Shown here piece after piece: positions 55,233 through 64,000 of a stretch of DNA of 64,000 nucleotides. The notes beneath the pieces are model-generated. The model ran no database searches, was not told the origin of the DNA, and saw only the letters and a list, made by a program, of their open reading frames with translations. The DNA lies in contig MNXA01000049.1 in NCBI GenBank assembly GCA_001871195.1, positions 1-64,000 on the forward strand, in the 5' to 3' direction. Within the stretch, counting starts at the first letter, position 1. The number at the start of each line of letters is the position of its first letter. Source of the DNA: Zetaproteobacteria bacterium CG1_02_55_237. Its GTDB lineage: Bacteria > Pseudomonadota > Zetaproteobacteria > Mariprofundales > Mariprofundaceae. The position numbers and the translations under genes are program-made.

Positions 55233-56813
55233 ATGCACGCATATCCACGTTGGAAACTCTGGCTGATACTGGCCGTACTGGTCATTTCGGCCATGGGCAG
55301 CCTGCCCAATATCGCCACACCTCCGTCGTGGTGGCCATCGGGACTCAGCAAACCCCTGAATCTTGGTCTGGACCTCAAGGGTGGCGTGCATCTGGTTCTC
55401 GATGTCGATGTCGATAAAGCGGTTGAACGCAGTGTGGAAGAGGATGTCGACACAGCCCGACAGGCACTGCGTGGTGAGCGCATTCTCTACAACTCACTCG
55501 AAGCCAAGGGCATGACCCTGAGCGTGAGCATCAAGGATGCCGGCCAGTCCTCTGCTGCCGGCAAGCTGCTGGGCGATACCCTGCCCGGCTATCAACTGGC
55601 AGATCAGGGTGAAGGTCGTTTCCTGCTGACCATCACAGAGGCCAATGCCAAGGAAATCAGGAAATTTGCCGTCGATCAGGCGATTGAGGTGGTGCGCACG
55701 CGTATTGATGCACTTGGCACCACGGAGCCTGTTATCGTCAAGCAGGGCGATACCCGCATTCTGGTGCAGATCCCCGGTTATGAGGATACAGCCCGCGCCA
55801 AGAGCCTGATTGGCCGTACAGCGCAGCTCGAATTCAAGCTGGTGGATGAAAAGGGCGACCTGGACAAGGCACTGCAGGGCGCGATTCCGGCTGGCGATAT
55901 CATCATGTATGGCGCCAACGAAACCCGCAACGGCCAGTCGTTCCGTCAACCCTATCTGCTGATGAAGCGCACCGAGCTTTCCGGCACCGAGGTGTCCGAT
56001 GCGCGCGTATCCATCGATTCCCGCTTCAATGAGTATGCCGTAACACTGAAATTCAACAGCAAGGGGGCGCGTAAATTCGATCGCCTGACTGCTGCCCATG
56101 TTGGCGAGCGTTTCGCCATTATCCTTGAGGGAGCGGTGATGTCGGCTCCTGTGATTCGCGAGCGCATCGCCGGTGGCTCGGCACAGATTACCGGCAGCTT
56201 CTCACCAGCCGAGGCACATGATCTGGCCATTGTATTGCGTGCCGGTGCCCTTCCAGCCCCCGTCAAGGTTGTTGAAGAGCGTTCCATCGGTCCGAGCCTG
56301 GGTAAGGACTCCGTCGATCAGGGTCTTAACTCCATCATCATCGGCGGCATCCTGGTGCTCATTTTTATGGGTGTTTACTACCGTGCCTTCGGCATGGTCG
56401 CCAATGCGGCATTGCTGTTCAATATGCTGCTGATTGTCGCTGCCATGAGCATGATCGGCTCGACCCTGACCTTGCCCGGCATGGCCGGTATCGTGTTGAC
56501 CATCGGTATGGCTGTGGACGCCAATGTGCTGATTTTCGAGCGCATCCGTGAGGAACTGGCGCTCGGCAAGACACCGCTATCAGCCATTGACGGTGGTTAT
56601 GAAAAAGCCTTCTCCACCATCGTCGATGCCAATATCACCACCCTGATAGCCGCCATCGTGCTGTTCCAGTTCGGTTCCGGCCCGGTCAAGGGCTTCGCTG
56701 TCACCCTCTCCGTCGGCATTATCGCTTCGATGTTCACCGCCATCATGGTGACACGTGCCATTGTTTCGCTCTCACTGGAGCGTCGCGGCCGTATTGAAAA
56801 ACTGAGCATTTAA
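55233..56813 (+). CDS. secD: Protein translocase subunit SecD
   Basis: A 526-residue RND-like membrane protein. TM1 is at about 9-28, then the large periplasmic P1 domain, then five membrane helices (about 365-520). GLDLKGGVHLVLDVD (about 46-60) and TIGMAVDANVLIFERIREEL in TM4 are family signatures; the Asp is the proton-carrying residue. With SecF it uses the proton-motive force to complete protein export. AAGGAAAC lies before the ATG. Confidence 0.97.
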   Translation: MHAYPRWKLWLILAVLVISAMGSLPNIATPPSWWPSGLSKPLNLGLDLKGGVHLVLDVDVDKAVERSVEEDVDTARQALRGERILYNSLEAKGMTLSVSIKDAGQSSAAGKLLGDTLPGYQLADQGEGRFLLTITEANAKEIRKFAVDQAIEVVRTRIDALGTTEPVIVKQGDTRILVQIPGYEDTARAKSLIGRTAQLEFKLVDEKGDLDKALQGAIPAGDIIMYGANETRNGQSFRQPYLLMKRTELSGTEVSDARVSIDSRFNEYAVTLKFNSKGARKFDRLTAAHVGERFAIILEGAVMSAPVIRERIAGGSAQITGSFSPAEAHDLAIVLRAGALPAPVKVVEERSIGPSLGKDSVDQGLNSIIIGGILVLIFMGVYYRAFGMVANAALLFNMLLIVAAMSMIGSTLTLPGMAGIVLTIGMAVDANVLIFERIREELALGKTPLSAIDGGYEKAFSTIVDANITTLIAAIVLFQFGSGPVKGFAVTLSVGIIASMFTAIMVTRAIVSLSLERRGRIEKLSI

Positions 56814-56830
56814 GGAAGCAGGTAAACACT

Positions 56831-57775
56831 ATGCAACTGATTCGTCCTGATACCCATATCGACTTTATCGGCCGTCGTAAAATCGCCATGGCCATATCCG
56901 GCCTTGTACTGTTGATCTCGGTCGGCCTGCTGGTCACCAAGGGTCTGAACTTCGGTATCGATTTCACCGGTGGTACGCTGGTCGAGGTGAAATTCACCCA
57001 GGCACCAAAGATTTCCGATATTCGCACCAGCCTGAGCCCTGCCGGTTACGAGCAGGCGATTATTCAGGAATTCGGATCTCCGGAAGAAATTCTGATTCGC
57101 GTCCAGAACAACGATGGGGAAAAATCTGCTGCCATCAGTACCGCCATTCTTGATACCCTGAGTAAAGACTTTGGCGCTGATGCGGTGGAAATGCGCCGCG
57201 TTGAGTTTGTCGGCCCACAGGTTGGAGATGAGCTGACGCGCGCCGGCATCATGGCTGTATTGATTGCCATGCTGGCCATTCTTGTTTACGTCACGGTGCG
57301 TTTCGAGTTGCGCTTCGCCCTCGGCGCTGATGCCGCTCTGGTGCATGATGTGACCATCGTTCTCGGCCTGTTTGCCTTGGGTGGCAAGGAATTCACCCTG
57401 CCGGTGGTTGCAGCCCTGCTGACTGTGATCGGCTATTCACTGAACGATACCATTGTGGTTTTCGACCGTATTCGTGAAAATCTGGCTGCCAACCGCAAGA
57501 AGAAATATCCGGACGAAGAAAGCCATGTCGCCAATGCCTCCATCAACCAGACACTGGGCAGGACCATTATGACTTCATTGACTACCCTGCTCGTGGTTAT
57601 AGCCCTGTTCTTCCTCGGCGGTGAAGTGATCCACGATTTCGCCTTCGCGCTGATTGCAGGCATCGTCGTAGGTACCTACTCATCCATCTTTATCGCCAGT
57701 CCAATCATGTTGTCCCTGCAGGGGAAGTTCAAGATTGACGAAGAAGAAGCCAAACGACTTGAGGCCCGCCCCTGA
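56831..57775 (+). CDS. secF: Protein translocase subunit SecF
   Basis: A 314-residue protein with TM1 at about 17-37, a short periplasmic domain (GIDFTGGTLVEVKF) and five membrane helices (about 135-295). IGYSLNDTIVVFDRIRENL corresponds to the SecD TM4 motif. It lies 17 bases after secD, with AAGGAAGC upstream. Its stop overlaps the proposed start of the next gene as CTGA. Confidence 0.97.
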   Translation: MQLIRPDTHIDFIGRRKIAMAISGLVLLISVGLLVTKGLNFGIDFTGGTLVEVKFTQAPKISDIRTSLSPAGYEQAIIQEFGSPEEILIRVQNNDGEKSAAISTAILDTLSKDFGADAVEMRRVEFVGPQVGDELTRAGIMAVLIAMLAILVYVTVRFELRFALGADAALVHDVTIVLGLFALGGKEFTLPVVAALLTVIGYSLNDTIVVFDRIRENLAANRKKKYPDEESHVANASINQTLGRTIMTSLTTLLVVIALFFLGGEVIHDFAFALIAGIVVGTYSSIFIASPIMLSLQGKFKIDEEEAKRLEARP

Positions 57776-58164
57776 ATACCTCGCTCCCCGGCGACATATC
57801 GCTGACCGATCATCGCATACCGATTTTTCGCGGTTATGACGACGATTACGTACAATTTGGCGATGAAAAGCTGAGCCATAGTTTCACCCTGCATCACGGC
57901 ACCGTATCGGCATGGCGCCCCGAATCGCTTGCCGATATAAGGCTTGAGGATTTAGCGCTGTTCAGCGAGCAACTGCCCGAGGTGCTGCTGATCGGCACCG
58001 GCCGCAAGACCGTTTTCCCGGATGTGACTATCCTGCAGGCGTTGGATGAAAGCCACATCGGCTATGAATGCATGGATTCGCGCGCTGCCGCGCGCACCTA
58101 CAATATTCTCGTAGGCGAAGGCCGCAACGTTTCCCTCGCTATGCTCCTACCCGGCGCCAGCTGA
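57772..58164 (+). CDS. Mth938-like domain protein with a CTG start
   Basis: A 130-residue protein in an open frame that has no ATG, GTG or TTG until 57982, so it is easily missed. Translation from CTG 57772 gives a complete Mth938 (DUF498/NDUFAF3-like) fold: PIFRGYDDDYVQFGDEKLSH, TVSAWRPESL, VLLIGTGRKTVF and a C-terminal SRAAARTYNILVGEGRNVS. A GAGG lies 7 bases before the CTG, which overlaps the secF stop. Starting at GTG 57982 would leave only 60 residues and cut the fold in half. Relatives assist assembly of respiratory complex I in mitochondria; the bacterial role is unknown. Confidence 0.8.
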   Translation: MNTSLPGDISLTDHRIPIFRGYDDDYVQFGDEKLSHSFTLHHGTVSAWRPESLADIRLEDLALFSEQLPEVLLIGTGRKTVFPDVTILQALDESHIGYECMDSRAAARTYNILVGEGRNVSLAMLLPGAS

Positions 58165-58210
58165 ATTTAGCGTTCGACAAAAAATCCTTACCCTAACGAT
58201 ATTCAGGGGC

Positions 58211-58684
58211 TTAGACCTGAATATCCAGCAAATTCCGGCTCTCTTCCAGATAGGCCAGAAAACGACTCATATCTTCATCGCTGTAATGGAAAAACTTAAC
58301 ATGCATACCAATCGGACGTTCCCCACCAGTGCTGATCTCAGTAACTTCACCACTGAATTCGGCAAGCAACCGCTCCTCCGGAGGAACGTAAAAATGTAAT
58401 ATCAGGATGGTCTCTGGCGGAAAGGGCGCATCACACTGAATAAACACGCCACCTTCGCTTGCATTGAGTACAAAATCCTGATGCAACTGAGGCCATTCCT
58501 GACCATGGCGAACGGCCAAAGAAACCGGGAAGCGAACGTGTTTGCGTCTTTCAGTGCCTGAATTTATTTCATCAAGCCCACCGCCATGGCCGACAAGTAT
58601 TTTTTTACCATCATCCTTGTCTCCAAGCAAAATACGTTTGATCAGATTGCCTAGCAGGAAACCTTGCCTACCCAGAAACCCCAT
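58211..58684 (-). CDS. PilZ-domain c-di-GMP receptor
   Basis: A 157-residue protein. The PilZ signature is complete: RKHVR (Arg47, Arg51) and NASEGG (Asn74, Ser76, Gly79), the c-di-GMP-binding RxxxR and N/DxSxxG motifs. A hydrophobic N-terminus (about 1-20) is too short to be a clear membrane anchor. It could be an effector for c-di-GMP levels set by the HD-GYP proteins in this window. It stands alone. Confidence 0.88.
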   Translation of the reverse strand: MGFLGRQGFLLGNLIKRILLGDKDDGKKILVGHGGGLDEINSGTERRKHVRFPVSLAVRHGQEWPQLHQDFVLNASEGGVFIQCDAPFPPETILILHFYVPPEERLLAEFSGEVTEISTGGERPIGMHVKFFHYSDEDMSRFLAYLEESRNLLDIQV

Positions 58685-58848
58685 TATTTTCTCCTATCGT
58701 TTCTGGAGTGATTCGTGCACATTCTGCAGGTTAGATGCAAAGACACAGGCGTGTCTATTATGTTGATAAGATAGCCTTTTGCGCCCTGCATAATCCTTCC
58801 CTGACCTTGCACTTATGAACTCAATATCATCCCGTCAGGAAAGCGGCC

Positions 58849-59568
58849 TCAGCTTGTCTGTATAAACTGTTCGGCGCGGGCCAGATCGGCGGGGGTATCA
58901 ACGCCGATGCAGTGAAAATCACCGACGCTGACCGCGATGTCGTAACCGTGGTGCAGCACGCGCAACTGCTCCAGTTGCTCGCATTGTTCGGCTTCGCATG
59001 GAGTTAGCTGCGGATAGATCAACAGGAACTCCTTGCGATAAGCATACAGGCCGACATGCTGCAGAGCGCTGCCTGAACCTGAACGGGGATAGGGAATCGG
59101 TGCACGACTAAAGTACAGAGCCCGCCCCTTCGCATTGGTCACCAGCTTGACGACATTGGGATCGTGCAGATCATCAGGTGCACGTAGCGGATGCGCCAGG
59201 GTTGCCATCGGCAAATAGGCATCGTTCCTGAAGGGTTCGACAACGGCGCGAATGGCACGCGGATCAATCAGTGGTTCATCGCCCTGCACATTGACCACGA
59301 TATCGCAGTCCAGCTCCGCCACAGCCTCGGCCAGACGATTGCTGCCATTGGGATGATCAGCTCGGGTTATACAGGCCAGCACCCCGGCCTGCTCAGCAAC
59401 TGCGGCAATCCGCGCATCATCGGTAGCGACAAACACATCGCCGATACCTGCAGCGAGTGCCTTCTCAATCACATGTAGAATCATCGGACGACCGGCCAAT
59501 AGCGCCAGCGGCTTGCCGGGAAATCGTGTGGACCCCATGCGGGCCGGAATGCCGACGACGATCTTCAT
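58849..59568 (-). CDS. kdsB: 3-deoxy-manno-octulosonate cytidylyltransferase
   Basis: A 239-residue nucleotidyltransferase. The N-terminal loop IPARMGSTRFPGKPLA (about 6-21), VNVQGDEPLI and the C-terminal GVDTPADLARAE are diagnostic. It makes CMP-Kdo for the LPS inner core. The start at 59568 has GAGGGG upstream; the frame to 59661 runs into the preceding gene. It follows rfaE1 by 10 bases. Confidence 0.95.
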   Translation of the reverse strand: MKIVVGIPARMGSTRFPGKPLALLAGRPMILHVIEKALAAGIGDVFVATDDARIAAVAEQAGVLACITRADHPNGSNRLAEAVAELDCDIVVNVQGDEPLIDPRAIRAVVEPFRNDAYLPMATLAHPLRAPDDLHDPNVVKLVTNAKGRALYFSRAPIPYPRSGSGSALQHVGLYAYRKEFLLIYPQLTPCEAEQCEQLEQLRVLHHGYDIAVSVGDFHCIGVDTPADLARAEQFIQTS

Positions 59569-59578
59569 GCGTATCCCC

Positions 59579-60499
59579 TCATGCGTGGGCGTTAATTTCA
59601 GCCCAGCTTGCCGTAGCCGTACCGACCTTACCCACCACGACACCGGCAGCAAGATTGGCATATTGGGCGGCAGTCAGCGCATCATCACCGCGCGCCAGAC
59701 AGGCTGTGAATACGGCAATCACCGTATCACCGGCGCCGGTCACATCAAACACATCGCGCGCTGCGGTGGGTATATGGTGGCAGGCACTGCCATCGAACAG
59801 GGTCATACCCTTCTCCGATCTGGTAATCAGTACATATTTCAGTTGCAACTGCTCATGCAGACGGCGCGCCATTTGCTCGGCATGGCCATCCTCATTGATG
59901 GCATCCATGCCGGACATGGCCGCAGCTTCCATAAGATTGGGCGTAATGGCCGTTGCTCCGCGATAGGAAGCGGTATGCACCGGCTTGGGATCGATGCAAA
60001 CGATATGCCCGGCCAGCAGCGGCATCAGCTCACTCATGGTTTCGGGGGCCAGAACCCCCTTGCCGTAGTCAGATAAAATCACCGCATCGGCATCCTTCAG
60101 TCGGGCGAGGACGTTGCCAACGATGGCCTTGCGGCTTGCCTCAGTGGCTGGTTGAATCCATTCCCGATCGTAGCGCACCACCTGTTGATGACGGGCGATA
60201 ACGCGCGTCTTGATGGCGGTCGGCCGCTTGTTTTTCTTGAGCAGCACACCGGAGGCATCGGAATCCAGTTCGGTCAATTCCTGCATCACCCAACGACCCG
60301 GTTCGTCATCACCGATCAGGCCGAACATGGCCGAAGGTGCCTCAACGGCATGCAAATTGCGCACCACATTGGCCGAACCACCCAACCGCCGCTCAATGCG
60401 CTCAACATGCACCACCGGCACCGGCGCCTCGGGAGAAATGCGCGACACATCACCCATGACAAATTCATCCACAATAATATCGCCAACAACCAATATCAT
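59579..60499 (-). CDS. rfaE1: D-glycero-beta-D-manno-heptose-7-phosphate kinase
   Basis: A 306-residue PfkB-fold kinase with MILVVGDIIVDEFVMGDVSR at the N-terminus, GGSANVVRNL for substrate and DVTGAGDTVIAV for catalysis. The adenylyltransferase domain found in fused HldE is absent, so a separate RfaE2 is needed elsewhere. It makes heptose-1,7-bisphosphate for LPS core heptose. It is cotranscribed with kdsB. Confidence 0.93.
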   Translation of the reverse strand: MILVVGDIIVDEFVMGDVSRISPEAPVPVVHVERIERRLGGSANVVRNLHAVEAPSAMFGLIGDDEPGRWVMQELTELDSDASGVLLKKNKRPTAIKTRVIARHQQVVRYDREWIQPATEASRKAIVGNVLARLKDADAVILSDYGKGVLAPETMSELMPLLAGHIVCIDPKPVHTASYRGATAITPNLMEAAAMSGMDAINEDGHAEQMARRLHEQLQLKYVLITRSEKGMTLFDGSACHHIPTAARDVFDVTGAGDTVIAVFTACLARGDDALTAAQYANLAAGVVVGKVGTATASWAEINAHA

Positions 60500-60571
60500 G
60501 CTATTTCTCCATCTGAAAAATCCGGCTTCCCGGAGTATAGGGACTCATCAGGCAGGCTGATAGCCACACAC

Positions 60572-61717
60572 TCAACGGATGTGCTGCAGCGCGGTTTCAA
60601 TCACACGCTCCTGCTGCGCTTCAAGCCCCACCCACAGCGGCAGGCGGACCAACCTGTCAGCAAGGCTCACAGTAACATCCAAGTTCCCGGAGGCTCGTCC
60701 GAAGCGTCTGCCAGCCGGCGACAGGTGCAGAGGAACGTAATGGAAGACCGTATGAATACCCTCATCCTTCAGCGCTGTGATAAAAGCACTGCGCTTCTCC
60801 ATATCCGGGAACAGAAGATAATACATATGCGCATTGTGCCCGCAGTCCTGTGGCACACGCGGCCGGCGGACATGTCCCGCGCCTTCCACCGCAGCAAATG
60901 CCTGATGGTAGCGCTGCCAGATATCCAGCCTGCGCGCGGTGATCTCTTCGCCATGCTCCAGCTGCGCCCACAGAAAAGCTGCTATCAATTCACCGGGAAG
61001 AAAGGATGAGCCGATATCCACCCAGGTGTATTTATCCACCTCGCCACGAAAGAAACTGCTACGATTGGTACCTTTCTCCCACAGGATTTCAGCGCGTTCG
61101 GCAAAGCACTCATCATTGACGAGCAACGCCCCGCCCTCGCCGGAAATGATGTTCTTGGTTTCGTGAAAACTGAACGCCGCCAGATGGCCGATGCTGCCCA
61201 AAGGCCGACCCTTATAATCAGCCATCATGCCTTGTGCCGCGTCCTCAACCACGAAGAGCTTGTGCCGCGCCGAAATATCCATAATGGTATCCATTTCGCA
61301 GGCTACGCCGGCATAGTGCACCACGCAGATGGCACGCGTACGCTCGGTAATCGCAGCCTCAATCAGCGCCTCATTGATATTCAATGTGTCCTCACGGATA
61401 TCAACAAAAACCGGCACCGCGCCGCGCAGCACAAAGGCATTGGCCGTCGAGACGAAGGTATAGGAAGGCATGATGACTTCATCGCCGGCCTTGATATCAA
61501 GCAGCATGGCCGCCATTTCAAGGGCGGCGGTGCAGGAGTGCGTCAGCAATGCCTTGGCACACCCGACATGCTCTTCCAGCCATGCATGACAACGCCGCGT
61601 GAACGGTCCGTTGCCGGCCAGTTGCCCGTTGGCATGCGCCTCAAGCATGTAAGCTGTTTCCTGTCCGCTCATAAACGGCCTATTAAACGGAATCAGACTC
61701 CCGGAACTTCCTGACAT
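60572..61717 (-). CDS. wecE: dTDP-4-amino-4,6-dideoxygalactose transaminase
   Basis: A 381-residue PLP aminotransferase of the DegT/AryC1 family. The PLP lysine is Lys188 in SFHETKN. MIPFNxP-like LIPFNRPFM, GDEVIMPSYTFVSTANAFV, VHYAGVACEMDTIM and EKGTNRSxFFRGxVDKYTW match E. coli WecE closely. It aminates dTDP-4-keto-6-deoxyglucose on the way to Fuc4NAc. The WecD-like gene two places upstream is the matching acyltransferase. GGGAGAG before the ATG lies in the end of the GT39 gene (two-base gap). Confidence 0.93.
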   Translation of the reverse strand: MSGSSGSLIPFNRPFMSGQETAYMLEAHANGQLAGNGPFTRRCHAWLEEHVGCAKALLTHSCTAALEMAAMLLDIKAGDEVIMPSYTFVSTANAFVLRGAVPVFVDIREDTLNINEALIEAAITERTRAICVVHYAGVACEMDTIMDISARHKLFVVEDAAQGMMADYKGRPLGSIGHLAAFSFHETKNIISGEGGALLVNDECFAERAEILWEKGTNRSSFFRGEVDKYTWVDIGSSFLPGELIAAFLWAQLEHGEEITARRLDIWQRYHQAFAAVEGAGHVRRPRVPQDCGHNAHMYYLLFPDMEKRSAFITALKDEGIHTVFHYVPLHLSPAGRRFGRASGNLDVTVSLADRLVRLPLWVGLEAQQERVIETALQHIR

Positions 61718-61719
61718 GT

Positions 61720-63108
61720 TTATTTCTCTCCCTGAGAATAGAGATAAACGTGGTCACCGCGCAAAGGCCATGATTTGACCAATCGTCCAAGCGCAGGAGT
61801 TTCCACCTCAGCCAGCACATAGGCTCTCGCAGACCTGTTCAGATTCCAGGTCACCGGAGGGCGATCCTGATGCCAGACATCGATATAGGCGGCAATGGCC
61901 AGACCCGTGGAGACATCGTTTTCGGTGAGCAACGGCGCATCCGCGGTCAACTGCATCACTTCCCGCGCCACCTGTTTCACATCCCGCTCCGGCATCCAGT
62001 CCTTGATGTAGGGCAACACACCCAGCGAATAGGGTATTTTCAGCAGCACAATGAGACCCATCAGCAGCACGCCCTGACGAATACGCCCGGCATCAAGCTG
62101 CAGCAGCAAACCGGTCAGCAGCAGCGCGACCAGCCCATAAAACGGAACCAGATAGCGCGGCGAACCGCCGGCAGACAACCAGAATGGAAACAGACAAACG
62201 AGTATGATCGCTCCGAGACTTGCCACTGAACCGCCCATGCGAAACCGGCCCTTACGCAACAACCACAACCCGACGAGAAACAGGCTGATCGGCAAGGCGC
62301 GAAACAGAAAAACCAGCGGATAACTAACCCAGTGCTTCACAAAAACCCAGGGACTGAAGCCGGTAAAATTGCGTAGCGCATCGTTCACGGTTGTCGTCGC
62401 CGTGCTTGAACCCTTGATGATCACCAGCTCCTGCCACAGGTAGGGGACCGCCAACGCTGCCAGCACCGGCAAGACAAAACGGGGCGACAACAGCAAATGC
62501 CAGCACCTGAAGCGCCACATGAGCACCAGCCCGGCAGCCCCATAGAATGCATAGGCGGTGATGTTCTTGGTCATGAAAGCCAGTGATAGCGGCAGTAATG
62601 AAAGCAACAACCAACCGACATGCTCCTCCTGCAAAGCCCGCCACAACAAGGCGATGGAGGCAAAGATGAAACACGCAAAGGTCGCATCCAGATAACCCAG
62701 CCAGCCGTACCAGAAAGAAATCTCTCCTATCGTCAAATAAACCAGTGCCGCCAGCCAGCCAAGCCCGGGATGTCTCTCATCCAGGATCCACGATGCCGAC
62801 CAACCAACCATCGCAGCGGTTATCCATGTGGCCATTACAGAAACAAGCCGGATGGCGATATCAACATGTTCCCAGCCGATCAACTTGCAGATACCCATCA
62901 CCGGCCAGTGCCACAAAGGGGAATGCGGCCAGACAAAACCCAGAATGGAAGGATGCAGAAAATCGCCGCGCACATGCATTTCATAGGATTTCAGGGCCAT
63001 CAGCCCTTCCTCACCGACAAACTGCATTACTGGAAGCGGCAGAAGCATGCAAAGCCCTGCAGCAAGAGCCAGCCATTTGTAATGTTCGGGGGTGATTTTG
63101 ATCGTCAT
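61720..63108 (-). CDS. GT39/ArnT-like membrane glycosyltransferase
   Basis: A 462-residue integral membrane protein with about 10-12 helices in the first 350 residues and a ~100-residue periplasmic C-terminus. The first loop holds MALKSYEMHVRGDFLHPSIL, typical of PMT/ArnT-type transferases (an acidic residue in this loop is catalytic). It should move a sugar from a lipid-phosphate donor to a periplasmic acceptor such as lipid A, O-antigen or protein. The flanking GT2 gene would make the lipid-linked donor. Confidence 0.82.
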   Translation of the reverse strand: MTIKITPEHYKWLALAAGLCMLLPLPVMQFVGEEGLMALKSYEMHVRGDFLHPSILGFVWPHSPLWHWPVMGICKLIGWEHVDIAIRLVSVMATWITAAMVGWSASWILDERHPGLGWLAALVYLTIGEISFWYGWLGYLDATFACFIFASIALLWRALQEEHVGWLLLSLLPLSLAFMTKNITAYAFYGAAGLVLMWRFRCWHLLLSPRFVLPVLAALAVPYLWQELVIIKGSSTATTTVNDALRNFTGFSPWVFVKHWVSYPLVFLFRALPISLFLVGLWLLRKGRFRMGGSVASLGAIILVCLFPFWLSAGGSPRYLVPFYGLVALLLTGLLLQLDAGRIRQGVLLMGLIVLLKIPYSLGVLPYIKDWMPERDVKQVAREVMQLTADAPLLTENDVSTGLAIAAYIDVWHQDRPPVTWNLNRSARAYVLAEVETPALGRLVKSWPLRGDHVYLYSQGEK

Positions 63109-63121
63109 TTTTCTTCCAACC

Positions 63122-63805
63122 CTATGCAGTCAAGCGGTGGTAAACATCAACCGCATCCTTAAAGCGAAAGCCCAGCGAGGCATACAGATTGAGCACCGGA
63201 AGATTGGCCGCTGAAACCGAGCTGCTTAGTTCCACGGCACCCTGTGCAAACAAATAGCGACATGTCTCCGACCAAAGGAATTTGGCCAGACCGCGTCCGC
63301 GAAATGGCTCGGCCACGGCATGCAGGAGCAGCGCGTCGTGCTGATCGTCACCCATCCGATGGGCGATAAAGCCTGCCAGCTCACGCTCAAAAAGCAGCCC
63401 GATCACCCCTCCACCAGCATGCATTTGGGCGAGCCACTGCACATAACGCTGGTCGGCCTGATCGCGCGGCAGATTAAAATCGCGTTGAAACCGACCATGC
63501 ACAAACGCATGCCGGCAAATGCGTTGCACATCGGCCAAGGCCACGTCGGTGGAAATACAGGCCTCGGGATGTACATGGCTGATCAGCTGCCCTGTCGTGC
63601 AAACCGGTTCAAGCAAGGTGTCGGTATAATAAAAACCGTATTGATGCAGCAGACCCTTGTCGGCCAGTGGATCAATTTTGACGGTGTAATGCCCCGGCGT
63701 TGAGGCTGCGTGGGCAAGCAGCATCTCGCTCGGATCGGTTATTTCGTAACAGGGAATACCAAACACGGCCGCATCCCACGGCGATGGATGCAGGCCCTCA
63801 GGCAT
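63122..63805 (-). CDS. GNAT acetyltransferase, WecD-like
   Basis: A 227-residue protein. The C-terminal GNAT domain (about 75-225) has LLLHAVAEPFRGRGLAKFLW with the acetyl-CoA loop RGRGLA, and NLPVLNLYASLGFRF. The N-terminal part (PWDAAVFGIPCYEI) resembles WecD. With WecE in the same operon it should acetylate dTDP-Fuc4N. Its start overlaps the GT2 gene end by 8 bases. Confidence 0.82.
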   Translation of the reverse strand: MPEGLHPSPWDAAVFGIPCYEITDPSEMLLAHAASTPGHYTVKIDPLADKGLLHQYGFYYTDTLLEPVCTTGQLISHVHPEACISTDVALADVQRICRHAFVHGRFQRDFNLPRDQADQRYVQWLAQMHAGGGVIGLLFERELAGFIAHRMGDDQHDALLLHAVAEPFRGRGLAKFLWSETCRYLFAQGAVELSSSVSAANLPVLNLYASLGFRFKDAVDVYHRLTA

Positions 63806-64000
63806 CGCGCTTGAAGGTGGTGTTCATCACGACATACAGCGGTCGTTTCTTGCTTTCATCAAAGGTCTTGCCGAGATAAATGCCGATAATGCCCAGATTG
63901 GCAATGATGATGCCACCGATGAAGTACAGCGAAACAATCAGGCTGCTCCAGCCCATGATGGGCACATGATAGATGCTGGCATAGACCAGCAATCCGATAC
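63798..64000 (-). CDS. GT2 glycosyltransferase, C-terminal end (cut by window edge)
   Basis: Only the last 67 codons are in the window. They contain two membrane helices (GWSSLIVSLYFIGGIIIANL region) and the tail GIYLGKTFDESKKRPLYVV, characteristic of the C-terminus of GtrB/ArnC/DPM1-type polyprenyl-phosphate glycosyltransferases. It probably loads a sugar onto undecaprenyl phosphate for the GT39 enzyme. The frame runs past 64000. Confidence 0.85.
   Translation of the reverse strand, partial: IGLLVYASIYHVPIMGWSSLIVSLYFIGGIIIANLGIIGIYLGKTFDESKKRPLYVVMNTTFKRDA

Noticed and set aside
60152-61009. 285-codon plus-strand frame across rfaE1 and wecE
   Set aside because: Antisense to two recognised enzymes and without family features.

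Overview
This window looks like a chromosomal segment of a chemolithoautotrophic proteobacterium, most likely a Zetaproteobacterium of the Mariprofundus type. The reasons are a form II RuBisCO gene (cbbM) with a divergent cbbR, a cbbQ/cbbO activase set, a beta carbonic anhydrase, a c4-like dihaem cytochrome, a membrane cytochrome b, and LPS sugar genes. The genus is inferred from gene content, not demonstrated. I found no rRNA, tRNA, CRISPR array, transposase or prophage genes. The window opens upstream of ppdK and closes inside a family 2 glycosyltransferase gene.

Layout. 0.4-12 kb: housekeeping and small metabolic genes: ppdK, gamma-glutamylcyclotransferase-like protein, dihaem cytochrome c, cytochrome b561-type protein, arfB, DEDDh exonuclease, a Ca2+/Na+ exchanger, two paralogous methyltransferases flanking a yeast-type cytosine deaminase, a VF530 protein and a MetB-family enzyme. 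12-38 kb: the most unusual part. A CHASE-PAS-GAF-HD-GYP protein is preceded by decayed pieces of cbbO and kaiC. Then come a ~1150-residue protein that is probably PPi-type PEP carboxykinase, an alanine-rich coiled-coil protein, a first cbbO, a three-gene flavin/Fe-S redox operon, an intact kaiC-kaiB pair followed by a frameshifted PAS-GAF-HD-GYP gene, a second cbbO, cbbQ, a DUF3422 gene, cbbM and cbbR. 39-49 kb: membrane proteins, a MotA/MotB-like pair, tldD-pmbA, a PfkB kinase, carbonic anhydrase, trxB and mgtE. 49-53.4 kb: a tightly coupled five-gene operon (thermostable-haemolysin-like protein, acyl-AMP ligase, haem-oxygenase-like diiron protein, SDR, TPR protein). 53.6-58.2 kb: tgt-yajC-secD-secF plus a short Mth938-like gene that lacks an ordinary start codon. 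58.2-64 kb: a PilZ protein and a surface-polysaccharide/LPS operon (GT2, WecD-like, GT39, wecE, rfaE1, kdsB).

How it fits together. Carbon fixation (cbbM, cbbQ, two cbbO, carbonic anhydrase) sits with two PPi-linked C3/C4 enzymes, so pyrophosphate may be used in anaplerosis. KaiC/KaiB and two HD-GYP proteins lie among the cbb genes, suggesting a link between a KaiBC timer or energy sensor and c-di-GMP turnover. A PilZ protein elsewhere in the window is a possible c-di-GMP receptor. The kaiC promoter is present twice, 14.4 kb apart, each copy with the same inverted-repeat operator over the -35 box. One copy drives intact kaiCB; the other now reads through a truncated kaiC into the CHASE sensor. 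Together with the cbbO remnant, this shows that a cbbO/kaiC/HD-GYP segment was duplicated and then partly deleted.
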